Shown piece by piece: positions 23,101-34,530 of a stretch of 64,000 nucleotides of DNA. The notes below the pieces were generated by a model. It did not search any database. It saw only the letters and a program-made list of their open reading frames with translations, and had not been told where the DNA came from. The DNA comes from Beroe forskalii (taxonomy: Eukaryota; Ctenophora; Nuda; Beroida; Beroidae). The translations under genes were made by a program, and so were the position numbers. Position 1 is the first letter of the stretch, and each line of letters begins with the position of its first letter. The stretch spans positions 735,755-799,754 of the forward strand of contig WFMF01000001.1 in the NCBI GenBank assembly GCA_011033025.1, read 5' to 3'.

Positions 23101-24457
23101 AATTTAAGTAATTGTACGCTCATTTCCGGGTGTTTTTATCTTCGAGCGTTCTAGCCAATGAATTTACATAAAATCGAGTAATTTGATTCCAATATAATTC
23201 ATATGCACTCCATAATTAAACGGGCACTTTTGACACTTTTGTAATCCTGCCTTTCCGTGATTACCTTGGCACTTTATCTCCGGTACGCTGAGTTAATCAT
23301 GGAGTTAATTAAGTAACCTTCTTTGTGTGAAATTGAATGTACTATAAATCCGCCATTGCTATTGGTTATTGTGTTGCAGCCATTCACATCTATTATACGC
23401 TTAGAGCATGGCTGGGAATGCGCTAATAGAAATTATTGCACGAGGCGTAGCCGAGTGCAATAATTTGTATTGTCGCACGAGGAGCAGGCCGAGTGCGACA
23501 ATACCAAATTATTGCACGAGGCGAAGCCGAGTGCAATAATTTTATTAGCGTCATGACCATTTGCCATGCTCTTAGTGTATTAGCCAATGTGAGGAGTGCA
23601 ATATTACTTATTATTGCACGCCTACAAGTACCCTCAAAATTGGCTAATAACTATTAGTTGATGACTCCCCTATTTTCCATCCAACTAATTAACTTTTCTA
23701 GGTTGCTTATCTATCACTCCCGACTATTCAGGCATTTCATCTCACGACACTTAATCTCACGACACTTCATCTCCCTGTCCTGACCCTAACTATAAGCCAA
23801 ACCGTAACCGGAACACTAACTCTCACCCACACCCAAGGGTATCACGAGTCCCAATCCTGGTTGGGACTTGACGGTACCCCGGAATAGCAACACTGGGCAA
23901 GAAGTCTCTTCCCGTAACCATGTTGTCAACACCAATGTGCTCCCGGCATATTGGTCCTCCTGGGGAGGTACGGGACTTGTTCCCATCCACAGTAGCCCTG
24001 GCAACAGGGACCTCCCAGCGGGAGGTCCCGTGCAGGGGACTCTGTTTGGATCTCTCGTAAATCCATCCCCCGTTTAGTAGTAGCACCCACACACTAACCC
24101 AGACCCTTACGTTTGCGTAGAGTTGGCATATTGCGAGAGATGAATTAATGTCCGTTATCCCCTCCCCAGGTCGGTAAGTACGTTGCCCGGGTATACCGCA
24201 CCCTCTCCTGCTGCCCAGTTAACCCCACGCTCTACTACTCCCTGGGACCACGTGACACACTCGGAGCACGTGACCTGCTCTCCGAGACACGTGACAGTGA
24301 CGCGGAGGAGAGCGAGTGTGACGATATCACCATGGTTACCGTTAACCTGGATACGTCTAGCCGGCAGGGCGTGTGTACGCGGGTGGGAATCTGGTGTTTG
24401 GTCGTGTTGAACAGTAGCGTCGTGGTGGTTATTGCAGTGGCGTTGCTGCATACGTAG
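20190..24457 (+). CDS. Cytochrome b561-domain protein, 3' exons (unit 1)
   Basis: Five phase-consistent exons: 20190-20318, 21530-21680, 22549-22628, 22818-22918 and 24170-24457, with GT-AG borders. The product has the successive membrane helices of a b561 domain: ILMVLVWLNVTPLATFIARY, then WFTIHKYSGLL, then LHRHQMVGFGMLAVILSHIL with ALCRP, then VFWEVLHRLGAVLLVTGSIF, then LLAIQVTAWCLLFMAME. Histidines in IHKY, HRHQ and LHR match expected haem-ligand positions. A hydrophilic acidic tail and a last hydrophobic stretch (VVLNSSVVVVIAVALL) end the protein. The family (ferric-chelate reductase 1 and DOMON-b561 proteins) moves electrons across membranes. The first exon starts in the middle of a helix, just after the usual HG, and no upstream exons are recognised, so this may be a gene fragment. 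Confidence 0.8.
20346..20509. mobile_element. Small MITE in b561 intron, unit 1 only
   Basis: Near-perfect terminal inverted repeats: AACGCATATGTGTGCAGACC on the left and, on the right, the complement starting AACCCCTATGTGTGCAGACC, both continuing GCTCGAT. Inner GGCCTCGATAA motifs are also mirrored. Unit 2 lacks it (GATTTTAGTACAG at 43582). Confidence 0.85.
20930..21520 (+). repeat. Minisatellite in b561 intron
   Basis: Units combine AACACTAGCCCCC, TATCCTCCTCGTGG and AACACTAACCCCCTGATGA (about 45 bp), repeated across about 590 bp. The unit 2 array (44005-44070) holds roughly one to two units, so the array has expanded or contracted strongly since duplication. Confidence 0.9.
23395..23595. 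repeat. Foldback carrying three GC-core hairpins
   Basis: The ends are TTAGAGCATGGC and GCCATGCTCTTAGTG. Inside are three hairpins at about 23432-23468, 23463-23505 and 23500-23542. Each has AT arms (ATTATTGCAC/GTGCAATAAT or GTATTGTCGCAC/GTGCGACAATAC) around a core such as GAGGCGTAGCCGA. A matching lone end occurs inverted at 33440-33470 in unit 2. Confidence 0.75.
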
Positions 24458-24827
24458 TGCCATTCAGACTGGTGCTATCAAGGTGTGACAAGATTCAACT
24501 TATGAACTTAGCATTAAATAAGTAATTACTAGTGGGTAGTGTGTTATTAGTTGAACTTATCATAAGTAAGTGACTGATAACTGTCATGAAAGGGTAGGAA
24601 TTATGTTATCAAATACTTAAGCTACAGATTGCTTCAAAACCTGTTGTCCGAGGTCAGTAAGTAAGTAAAAGTCAATTTATGAGAACTTGGAGTTGTATGC
24701 GGTTATAATAGTTCAATTTTTGCCGTCCTCTCTTGACGTCCTCTACATGACAAGGAAGTCTTTTGAAAACTTAAATCCCATCTGACCAGGTTTAAAGAAT
24801 CAAAGTTTTGCTCTCTTTCATAGTATT

Positions 24828-26239
24828 ATACTCTCCAAAACCGAGACGGTTGTCGTAGTAACCCCCTGCTGATTTGGTGACGTCAGTCCATTTCTTTCGG
24901 TTGGAACCAACGTAACTAAACCTCACGCATTCCGAAACAACGTTATTCTAACTTGGAATTACTAGAATTGACCAATTTCCTAATTTCTACAAATCGTCCA
25001 CGTGAACTCACGTGCTGAAATGTAGCACCCAGATCTAATTTCACGTGCATTAGTCGTATTTGAACTCATTTCAACGTAATCAAGTCGAAAATCGCGTGTA
25101 GATATCATTTTCTTGAAATCCCCTAATTTCTACAAAACGTCCACGTGAACTCACGTGATTCACTATTTCATCGTATATTTCCCACATTTAGTCACTGAGA
25201 GACATGAGGAAACCATTATTAGTTCGTCATCCGATCACAGAATAAGGCTAAAGTACAATTTTTCATCATTAACGTAATTTCAACCATTTTGCCGCTCAAT
25301 TTTTAGAGGCTTCGCATGACGACATATTTCGACCGATCACCTTGAAACTCGTTTTATAGCTAAATCTCGAGGTGTAAAAGCAAGATATCGAAGTTAAACA
25401 TATTCCGATGAAAACTCTCTGAGTTAGAGATGTTCAAAGTAGCGCAAAATAGCGTTTTATCGCAAAATACGCTATTTTAGTGGTTTTACGCGATTTTGAT
25501 GACGTCATCACAGCACCCAAATAGGCTCAAACCAATTTCCCATATAGCCTATAAGACAATTCCGCCTTAGTACAACATAATTTGACCGGTCTCATCTCAA
25601 GATAAGTCGCAGTTCTTGACATCTCGTACTCGTTTAAGTTTTTCCCGAAATTTTCGACATCGATTGTTTACCGCACCTTAGAAAATCGCGTATATCTCGA
25701 TAAAAAATCGAGATAGCCCAATGATCCGTATGATTTTCTGAAAGCTCTTTAAATTTCCAACTAACGATTTTTCAAAATTTTTGAGCTATCTCCACTCCTT
25801 CTTGCTGAAAAATGCGCTCGAAAACGACCTATTTTCGCTAAAAAAGCAGTAAAATTTCGCTAAGTTGATGACGTCATAATGACGTCATAATGACGTCACC
25901 ACAACTTCTCTTATAGCCTATTACATTTTCCCATCTTAGATCTACAAAACCTGACCTCGATCATGACTCTACCATTTGTGGAACTTGAGATCTCATCGAT
26001 TTAAATTGGGTCCCAAATTATCTTATTATTATTATTAAACTACTGTGACACCGAATTCTCTCATATATAGCCCTGGCCAGTTACGTTACTGTAGCGTGCG
26101 ATTTAAGTATACGCGTATCTATAAGAACGGTTGTTCTAGACCTAAAATTTTACGACGAATCGTTCTAGATAGGTCCTGACTCTCTATTTCTTTTTATTTT
26201 TCTGATATGCAGGGGGTTACCGCCCTGGCCAGGGCGGGA
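24828..26239. mobile_element. Insertion with 8-bp target duplication (hAT-like), unit 1 only
   Basis: ATAGTATT flanks it at 24820-24827 and 26240-26247. Unit 2 has a single ATAGTATT at 46661. The terminal regions share GTAACCCCCTGC in inverted orientation (about 24858 and 26208), but the outermost bases match poorly. At 1412 bp it has no transposase frame. An 8-bp duplication points to hAT-type transposition by inference. The inside holds TGACGTCATAA repeats at 25868-25898. Confidence 0.7.
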
Positions 26240-26247
26240 ATAGTATT

Positions 26248-27700
26248 CTAAATTGGTTGAGTATTGACGATAAAGCAAACGTTTTCAACTGATCAAATAG
26301 TAAATCACTTTAAAGTATAAGCATGAAATTTAAAGCAGAGCTTGGAGTAAAATAGAGATGGCAATCATGAATTATTAAAAGATATCGCACTGAAGGTCAT
26401 AAAGCTATACTGTAAAGTTGTAAAATACATAGCATTGTTATTTACAAAATACAGAAATATGTACGATGTTTATAATGTGAATGATTTCAATTTATCACTA
26501 TTAATATTTAGGTAAGTTCTGATACAATTACTCTGATTCAATTTAGCTTGAGTACAGAATCTAAGGGCATAGGTTAGTTTTCCACTTCAATCTATTAGGC
26601 ACGCCACTCAAATCAAATTAATTTGGTATAAGCTCTGATGCCGTTCTCATATAGGACCAATGATATCTCATACTACTGATACTAACTACTATACATTAAG
26701 ATTTGATGAAGTAGATCATCACAAATCATAGTGGAAAACAGACCAATCCCCTTCCATATATTATCAACTTCATGACATATTTTAGTATTTCGATTGATTT
26801 ATATTTGATTACAAGTATGTGAATAGCACATGTGAATATAATACTTTGACGACAACATAATGAAATAATCATTGACGTTTGCCTTTCGTACGTTTTAAAG
26901 TTTGTATGTTATCAGATATCCTAATACTACATTAGTATTTTAGTCTTTGATTTGTTATCCTTTGAGTCGGGTTGATTTGAATTTTCGGGCTTTGTAATGT
27001 GTAATGTGCATTTGTACTGGATATTTCCTCCGTGGTGATTTTTGGAGAGCAATTTTACCATCTAAAATGAACGCACTAACGTAGAATGTTACGCTCTGAG
27101 ATTTCTAATTTAATATAGTTATATGTCGGCTGATTGTTCCGCTGTCAGTTTCTAAGTTGGGCAAATATGAAATTTTCTGCAAATTTGGCACTATATGAGT
27201 AGCTACATTTTACACATTCAGTATGGCCCATCTGACAATTAAATAATTTCGTTGAGCATTCTTAGTGAATCTTATCATTCAATACTGCCTATTGCCTAAT
27301 GATTTGTAGAATTTTCAGTAATTTGATTATTAGCATATTTTACAATGTTACACTTAAATATACCTATTATTGACAACACCATTTCGATACTACCACCAGT
27401 GCATTTTATTTTCTCTTCATATCGCACAGGCAATCTTCTTGTTATCATTTCGTGACACTCACACGAGAAATGCTATACAGCATTTCCAAAACTCTTGTAT
27501 TGTTTGAAATTATTACAATTCGTCACCTGATAGGATTCAGCCCCATTTTGGCACGAATGACCGGTTAAATTTTGAATTTCAACCTGAACGCGAACGCCAG
27601 TGCTACTGAATAGACTTTTGTCAAAAGTCACATGTTGTTATTAGCGCACGCGTCCGTAAGTCGCGCGGTCTAGTAATATTAAACCAAATGAAATAATTAT
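26248..27700. other. Duplicated noncoding DNA
   Basis: The segment matches 46669-47265 plus 53138-54035. No exons or RNA genes are recognised. At 27655-27676 a GC-rich stretch ending CGCGCGGTCTAG followed by T resembles a Helitron 3' end, but I could not find its 5' end. Confidence 0.5.
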
Positions 27701-27965
27701 TATTGAAAAAATGTACCTATTGTACATTGTACGAGTCGGAAATCTGCGACGTCCGCAAATTTTCGACCATTTTAGACCCCCTCCTCCCCCCTTGTCCATT
27801 TCAGAAACACCTCCCTCCCCCCTGGACGTCCGTATTTTTCAGCGAAAATCTTTCGTCATCATTTTTGGCCCGAAATTTCGCATGATTTTCTGGTGAAATG
27901 ACCGTCAAACGGCAAAATTTCCAAATTCGCGGACGTCCGCATTTGGCAAAAATGTGACAACATGT

Positions 27966-30900
27966 TATATCCACTCGCGTGCGCTTTTTGAAGACATTTT
28001 AGGTTGCGCGCGGCCCGGTAAAATATCTGCACGCTAAATTTGATATACCCAGCGGATATAGCCCTGCCGCGAGAGCAGTTCTGCGTCAGTTGCAATATAG
28101 CCCGCCTCTTGGAAGAAAATATTTTTGGTGCTAAACCGGCTGAGATCATTGAAAGTGTCCACAACAATTTTAGCAGCAAAATATCGATCATGAGACAAAA
28201 ACTGGCAACAGAAGGATTTTTGTGGAGTTGATTATCGACAAAACATCGAGGCGATGGAAAGTTAAGAGTCAAAACACTGAAACTGACATCATTGTTCAGC
28301 AGCTACTGAATCATGAAATTATGAGAAGTAGTTCAACTTCGAAATAGAATTAATAAATATTCAGCAAAAATATGTGGTAACAGTAGACAAAAAGTCAAGT
28401 CAAATAGCAGAGAAAAACAGTGAACTGCAGTGATAGCAGTGATAGCAATGATAGCAGTGATAGCAGCAATTCTGTAAAATTCTGTAAAAGCAATCATTCC
28501 AGAAAGAGAAGTAAAAGATACAAAATCAAAAACGAGAATGAAATACAATATCATGAAATAAAGTTAGAATTTGCATTTGTGTTGATCATTAATTGCATTG
28601 CCATGTTGTCATGGTTACACATTCTTCGGAAATAGCAAAGAGGTGAGTGAGAGCAATACGTCATTATCATTAGTAACAATGGTGCATTACTTTTCTCACA
28701 CACAGCGGATACGATGTAAAATAAATGCCGCCTAATTACCGCGACACTCTGATACGTTGTGCAACTTCCCGTGAGAAAAATTTTGAGGGACACTTTATTC
28801 TATTGACTTACCATATTCAACCATGGTTATTACGTCATTCTCATTTGTCTATTATAACAGTGCTGCAGAGTTTCATCAAATGTAAATACGCTCATTTTAA
28901 CTCATTTTCTCTCATCGTTTTGTATCTCTTTTCAAGTTCTGCTGTAACTGATGCGTTTCACAAAGTGACATGCTACCATTTTCCCCTTTGTTTGTTTTTC
29001 CAATTATTGTTTGTGTGTCTGGTGATGTTATGTTTTGTTGATGTCAAAGTCTAAGAAAGAAGGTGGTGGTTCTCTAGTTATTTGGTGTTGTGGTATTTGT
29101 TCAAAGCAGTTGAAAAGTGAGTCACAGCAAATTGGATGTGATGGGCAGTGTGGTAAATGGTACCATGCTAGATGTGTCAAGATTGATGCCAAGAGTTACA
29201 GAAAACTTGCTGCAGATTCAAACTCTGAATGGTTCTGTCCACAGTGCAAAGACAGCCCAAAGCAACAAAGTGGACTGACTCAAGTCATCAAACAGATCAG
29301 AAGTGAGGTGGAAGGAAATGCACCTGCAAAAGTGGACCTCCCAGATCCAGAGACCAAGTCTACCTCATTAAATGAAGCTGTCTGGGGCACTCTTAAAGGT
29401 GCAGAGATTTCCAATGCTGTGAATGAGGTGTACAGAAATATTGTCACATGGAAGAAAAATGTTTTTAAGGTTCCTACTGGGAAAGCAGGACAGGATTTCA
29501 TTGAAGAAGTTACAAAGGTCCTAGGTTTTTACTTATCTGGCTCTCACTTTGAAAGTTGTGCTATGACCATGGTGATGATCATGTTCCCTCTGCTCCTCCA
29601 AAAGCCATCCCAGAAGTCCAAAAGTAAAGACCACAGTAAAAGGCTAGCAGAGAGACTTCTTTTGTGGAAGTCTGGTGATATACTAACTCTCCTTAGACAG
29701 TGCAGCAAAATCCAAGAGACTAAAAAGTCCCAAGGCAGATGAAAACCATCATGAAAAGATTTTTGCTCGGCTCATGCTACAAGGTAAAGTGTCTGCAGCA
29801 CTCAGATGGGTTGGCAGTCAAAGAAGTGGTTTGCTTGAAATCAGTGATGAAGTTGTCAGTCATCTCAAAGAAAAGCACCCTGCTCCTGGTGCTGTGAATT
29901 ATGAAGCACTCTTGAAAGGACCAGCCGAACCCTTTGAAGATGTAGTATTTGACTCTATTGATGCTGAAGTCATCCACAGAACTGCCAAAACAATTAGTGG
30001 TGCTGCAGGTCCTTCAGGTGCTGATGCTGAAATTTGGAAACAGATCCTGTGCTCAAAACAGTTTAAAAAGAAGCCAGAGGAATTGTGTGCCACAATTGCA
30101 GAGCTAACAAAGAAGTTATCCTGTTGTATTGTCAATCCTGAACATCTCAGAAGTTATACTGCAGGGAGGCTCATTCCATTGGATAAAAAGCCAGGTGTCC
30201 GTCCAGTGGGCATAGGTGAAGTTCTTAGACGAATTGTTGGAAAGGCTATAACAACTGTATTGAGACCTGACCTGGTGAAAAGCACAGCACCAATCCAAGT
30301 GTGTGCAGGCCTCCAAGGGGGGTGTTGAAGCAGCTATACATGCTATGAGACGCATGTACAATGATCCAGACTGCCAGGCAGTCTTACTTGTTGATGCTGA
30401 AAATGCATTCAACTCCCTCAACCGCATGGTGGCCTTACACAACATGAAATATACCTGTCCAAACTTGTTCAGATACACAGTCAACACATATCGCCAGCCA
30501 GCTGATTTGTTTATTGGAAACACAGAAGAATCACTTCTTTCTCAAGAGGGTACAACCCAAGGTGATACTAGTGCAATGGGTATGTATGCCGAAAGTCTGA
30601 TGCCTCTTATTGAAGGACTCAAGTCACATGTTAGCAAAGACCTGAAGCAGATTTTCTATGCTGATGATGCTGCTTCAGCCGGGAAACTAGAAAACATCAG
30701 GAAATGGTGGGCTAGCCTCCAAAAGGATGGACCAATATATGGCTATCATCCAAAACCCAGTAAAACCTGGTTGATTGTAAAATCAGAATTCCATGATGCT
30801 GCCTTAAAACTGTTTCCTGACATAAATGTTACTGCAGAAGGACATAGGTACTTAGGATCATATATTGGCTCTGAAGAAGGAAAATCTATCTTTGTCAAAA

Positions 30901-33015
30901 AGGAGGTTGATGAATGGATAAAAGACATTACTGGGCTATCAGAAATAGCATCATCAGAGCCACAGCTTGCATATGCTGGATTTGTGTATGGTGCTTCAAA
31001 AAGGTGGAATTTTCTAGCAAGAACCACACCAGGAGTGTCAGAACTGTTGAGTAGGCTAGAATACCACATAAAGGACGTGTTCATTCCAGTTATCCTGGGA
31101 AAACTACATGTATCTGAGCAGTTAAGAAAGATATTTGCCCTACCTGCCAGAATGGGTGGTCTCAGCATTGCTAACATTTGTCAAACAGCAGAGCTGGAAT
31201 ATGGTAATTCTACTCTAGCAATGGAAGATTTGACAAATGCCATATACAACCAAGAGAGCTCATTCAATGTTGATGAATCCAAACAAAATAAGGTCATCAC
31301 TCAGGTCAAGAAGAACAGACAAACCTTTTATGATCAATATAAGGATGATTTGGAGAAGGAGATCAGTCCCCTTGTACAGCGACAACTTGAACTACTCTCA
31401 GAGAAAGGGGCCTCATCATGGCTTACTTCACTACCTTTGAAAGAATATGGTTTTCTATTGAATAAGCAAGAATTCCACGATGCTATCAGTTTGAGGTATA
31501 ACTTGACTCTGAGCTCATTGAACAGGCCACGTCTATGTGTGTGTGGTGAACCAAGTACAATCAACCACTGTCTCACCTGCAAACTTGGTGGCTATGTTTC
31601 CCTGAGACATGACTCATTGAAAGGTACCATTGCAAAACTACTTCAACAGGTATGCAAGGACACAGTAATCGAACCAAGCCTGATACCTATAACCACTGAA
31701 CAGCTCCAAAGGGGTACTGATGTCAGTGATGGGGCTCGACTGGATGTATGCACAAGAGGTTTCTGGACACCTTTGGATAGAGCATTTACTGATATAAGGG
31801 TATTGCACCCACAAGCTCAATCCAATGCGAACACAAGCCTCTTTCAGATGTACAGGAGACATGAGAATGAGAAGAAAAGCAAGTACAATGACAGGGTACT
31901 GCAGGTTGAAAAGGCAACGTTTACACCCCTAGTGTTCAGCACAACTGGAGGCATGGGTAACGAAGCCTCTAGATTTCTAAAGCATTTGGCTGTGAAACTG
32001 AGTAATAAGAGTGGACAATCATACAGTGACACTGTTGCCTTTGTGCGGAGGCGCCTAAGATTTGACCTTCTCAAGACATGTGTCATTTCTCTCCGGGGCT
32101 ACAGAGGCAAGCCCAATGGTAAAACCTCAGAAATGGATACACTTGATCTAAATCTTATACCTAAAACTGATTACTAATTTATTGGGGACGCTAGTCCTAC
32201 TTTATTGAATTGTGTGTTTTTTATTGCAAAGGCATATAATATCATTGTTTGGATGTTTGCACCCTACTTTTTGACACTGACATTAAAATATGGGTTTATT
32301 GGCTATCATAATAGATTCTAACATCGGGTGTTTTTATAATTTGATAGATTTTTAATTCAGATATATTTAAGTATAATTGAATTGTTTATTCTATAATCAG
32401 ATTTGTAATCATGTTTCTCGGTGCTCTGGGATTCCCCAACATCAAATTACATTATATGACATTCATATAGGTTGCTTTTATATATTGATATTCGTCAGAC
32501 TGTTGAAAATATTTTGATTTATTGTTATTTATTGTTATTGCGATACACCATTCATTATGAATGTCTGGTGCTTACTCGAGCTATATAATATTTTACTCTC
32601 TTCGGAGATTTTTTACACATTATTGTTTGTTTTTCCAAGATTGCTAGTGTTTTAAGTTTAATTAACAGCATCTAACCACATTTTTAGCCAATAATCCTTC
32701 GATTGCAAGACCTTTGAGATTGATCCGTGCTTTGATTCGATTCGCCTTTAAAATTTTCGCCCTCGGGCCCTTCGGGCCCTCGGGCTCATAACTTCTACAT
32801 AAGCTTTGCCAACCCCTTCGATCAAATACTTACGGTGCTTAATCGTGTTTGTATTGCATTTGTGAAAAAATTAAATTTTTGTTAATTAGAGAAAAACTCA
32901 ATATTATTGTTGCAAAAACCTTCCTGTGTGTTCAAATCTTCGAGGATTTACTTGAACATTCAACTTTTTCATCTTAGATATGCCATTCTCCCAAAAGCTC
33001 ACGCGAGTGGATATA
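27966..33015 (+). mobile_element. RT element between short terminal inverted repeats
   Basis: TATATCCACTCGCGTG at 27966 continues CGCTTTT, and its complement ends at 33015 with one mismatch in about 23 bases. Comparison with 5283-5310 shows that foreign DNA enters exactly at 27970, the left repeat. On the right, another foldback (33011-33200) follows before unit 2 resumes at about 33193. The interior carries the PHD-RT gene on the plus strand. 27990-29040 (upstream) and 32178-32990 (downstream) are noncoding, with a GTGATAGCA microsatellite at 28430-28468. Confidence 0.55.
29041..32177 (+). pseudogene. PHD finger - reverse transcriptase - restriction-like endonuclease protein
   Basis: The gene runs across three frames (29041-29742, then to 30328, then 30303-32177). 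Slips lie near 29715 and in a six-G run at 30314-30319; removing one base at each would join the frames. The first segment has a PHD finger (WCCGICSKQ..GCDGQCGKWYHARC..WFCPQCKD). The RT core follows: DKKPGVRPVGIGEVLRRIVG, LLVDAENAFNSLNR (motif A), EGTTQGDTSAMGMY (motif B), IFYADDAASAGK (motif C, catalytic ADD) and HRYLGSYIGS. The C-terminus has RLCVCGEPSTINHCLTCKLG and RHDSL, then DGARLDVCTRGFW and AFTDIRVLHP, which I read as a zinc-knuckle plus PD-(D/E)XK-like nuclease, as in RLE-type non-LTR elements. Catalytic residues look intact, so inactivation is recent or due to consensus error. Family placement is by inference. Confidence 0.8.
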
Positions 33016-33200
33016 TACCATACTCCTCGCCTCATGGGCTGAATTTCGTATAGCACTCGGGCTCTTCGAGCCCTGCGTGCTATACGATATATATCCCACT
33101 CGGGCTAGCGCCCTCGAGGGATATATTTTCATATCGCACGCGCATGCGCGTGCGATATGAAATTCAGCCCTAGAGGCTGCGGGTATATGTATATATATGT
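33011..33200. repeat. Foldback with nested GC-core hairpins
   Basis: The outer arms begin ATATATAC..CCTC and converge on GGGCTGAATTTC / GAAATTCAGCCC (33036-33047 and 33159-33170). Inside are three hairpins: GTATAGCACTCGGGC..GTGCTATAC, TATATCCCACTCGGGC..GAGGGATATA and the perfect palindrome TTTCATATCGCACGCGCATG at 33128 onward. It sits at the right edge of the insertion in unit 2. Confidence 0.8.
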
Positions 33201-33439
33201 TTTAATGGGCCTTACCTTGGGTAGCTCACTTTTCTGGGTTGTGTGTGTCTGTGTGATCGTGTGTACATTCAGTGTAGTGCTTGAAGGTCTACTGTATATC
33301 CACTCAGAACCAATTAATGGAAATCAATCGGTTGGAGATGGGATAATCATAAATCACAAAATATCTATGTTAATTGAGAAATGATAATCTGTCTGAATTT
33401 TAGATCAGTCCCTCCCACTTTTCGCGCCGTGTATATTTC

Positions 33440-33470
33440 ACATTGGCTAATACACTAAGAGCATGGCAAT
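33440..33470. repeat. Lone end of a foldback element
   Basis: CACATTGGCTAATACACTAA followed by GAGCATGGC is the reverse complement of 23565-23595, the right end of the hairpin foldback in unit 1. It stands exactly where unit 1 carries the extra 5540-13940 cassette. Confidence 0.7.
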
Positions 33471-34374
33471 ATTAGTCACTATCAGGGCAAGTGGCCGTTG
33501 CATGTGGCTAAGTTCTTGCTTGCAATTTCTTCATATTGTTACGAGAAATGTTAATTTGGGTATGAGCAGAATACCATGTTATTTACATTTTCATGAGGAC
33601 ATAAAACTTTTCTTTGTAAGTCAACCTGATTTACTACGCTTCCATCCAAGACAAGATGCTTGGAGAAAATCAGCATATCTCAGATGGGTAGTCTTTCGCA
33701 GTACGGGGATTTTACAATGCCAATGATGCTTTTGAATGAAACTCTCGACAAGAAATATGGATATTCATCAATAGCAAATTAGGAAGTTACGATTGCTCTT
33801 TAAATTGACGAAGATGACTGTTGAATTATGAAATGCCGAGTAGGCTATATGCATGTATGATTAAGTGATATGGGTGTCCTAATGAAGCACTGTGCCACAC
33901 AGGCATGGGTCCAACTCAAAACTTTTGTGAGAGTGCAATTAGTTGACGCTCACTCGGCGCCACTTCGTGGCAAACAGTATGATCTGTTTTTCCTCAGTCC
34001 ATGGTAGGTACAAGGTATCCTCATGGCAGGACTTTGGAGATAGATGCCCCCAAAGGCCAGGTGTTCAATTCCTGCCGGCTGACGTTTTAGATTTTCAGCA
34101 GAGATACCACTTGAATGACAAGCAGGACTATGAGGGTGGCAGCCCCAGAAGCCTAAGTAAAAAGAAATTTCAACTTTAATCTCACCAATTAATTCTTTAT
34201 ACTAATTGTATATCTATGCCAGTCACTATTGCAACTCCAATAATTATTAATGAAAAGGGTCTTCAGCAACCCACCCTGGGAGGAAGAGCCCCCAGAACAG
34301 ATTTACCGTCTGGTCGTCAATACCGACCCCCTTCCGGACAACATGACCCCTCCTGTAGTACCTATCACTCCCAC

Positions 34375-34530
34375 AGAACCCTCGTAATGGACTAATGGAA
34401 CCTCTCGTAATGGATTAATGGAACCCCTTGTAATGGAACCCCTTGTAATTGAACCCCTTGTAATGAATGTAATGGAACCCCTTGTAATGGAACCCCTTAT
34501 AATGGAACCCCTTATAATTAAGTAATTAAT
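34375..34530. repeat. Minisatellite, unit about 15 bp (unit 2)
   Basis: Unit TGGAACCCCTTGTAA, homologous to 14868-15015 but with a different number and order of units and ATGGATTAATGG inserts. Confidence 0.8.

Larger units (their letters stand above)
5283..27947. repeat. Unit 1 of a large direct tandem duplication
   Basis: Long stretches match unit 2 at high identity by eye. Examples are 5303-5540 with 33198-33437, 13940-17340 with 33470-39360, 18280-19540 with 39360-43310, 20090-22700 with 43320-45250, 24480-26830 with 46340-47265, and 26830-27947 with 53138-54274. The start is fixed by the AAAAATGTGACAACATG motif at 5283, which recurs at 27948 directly after the unit's end. The units differ by scattered substitutions and by private insertions listed separately. 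Confidence 0.85.

Noticed and set aside
23432-23542. CRISPR-like array of three regularly spaced palindromic repeats
   Set aside because: Eukaryotic context, no unique spacers or cas genes; they are hairpins inside a foldback element.
28040-28635. Small ORFs upstream of the PHD-RT gene as an ORF1
   Set aside because: Short, with no nucleic-acid-binding motif; one is a translated GTGATAGCA microsatellite.
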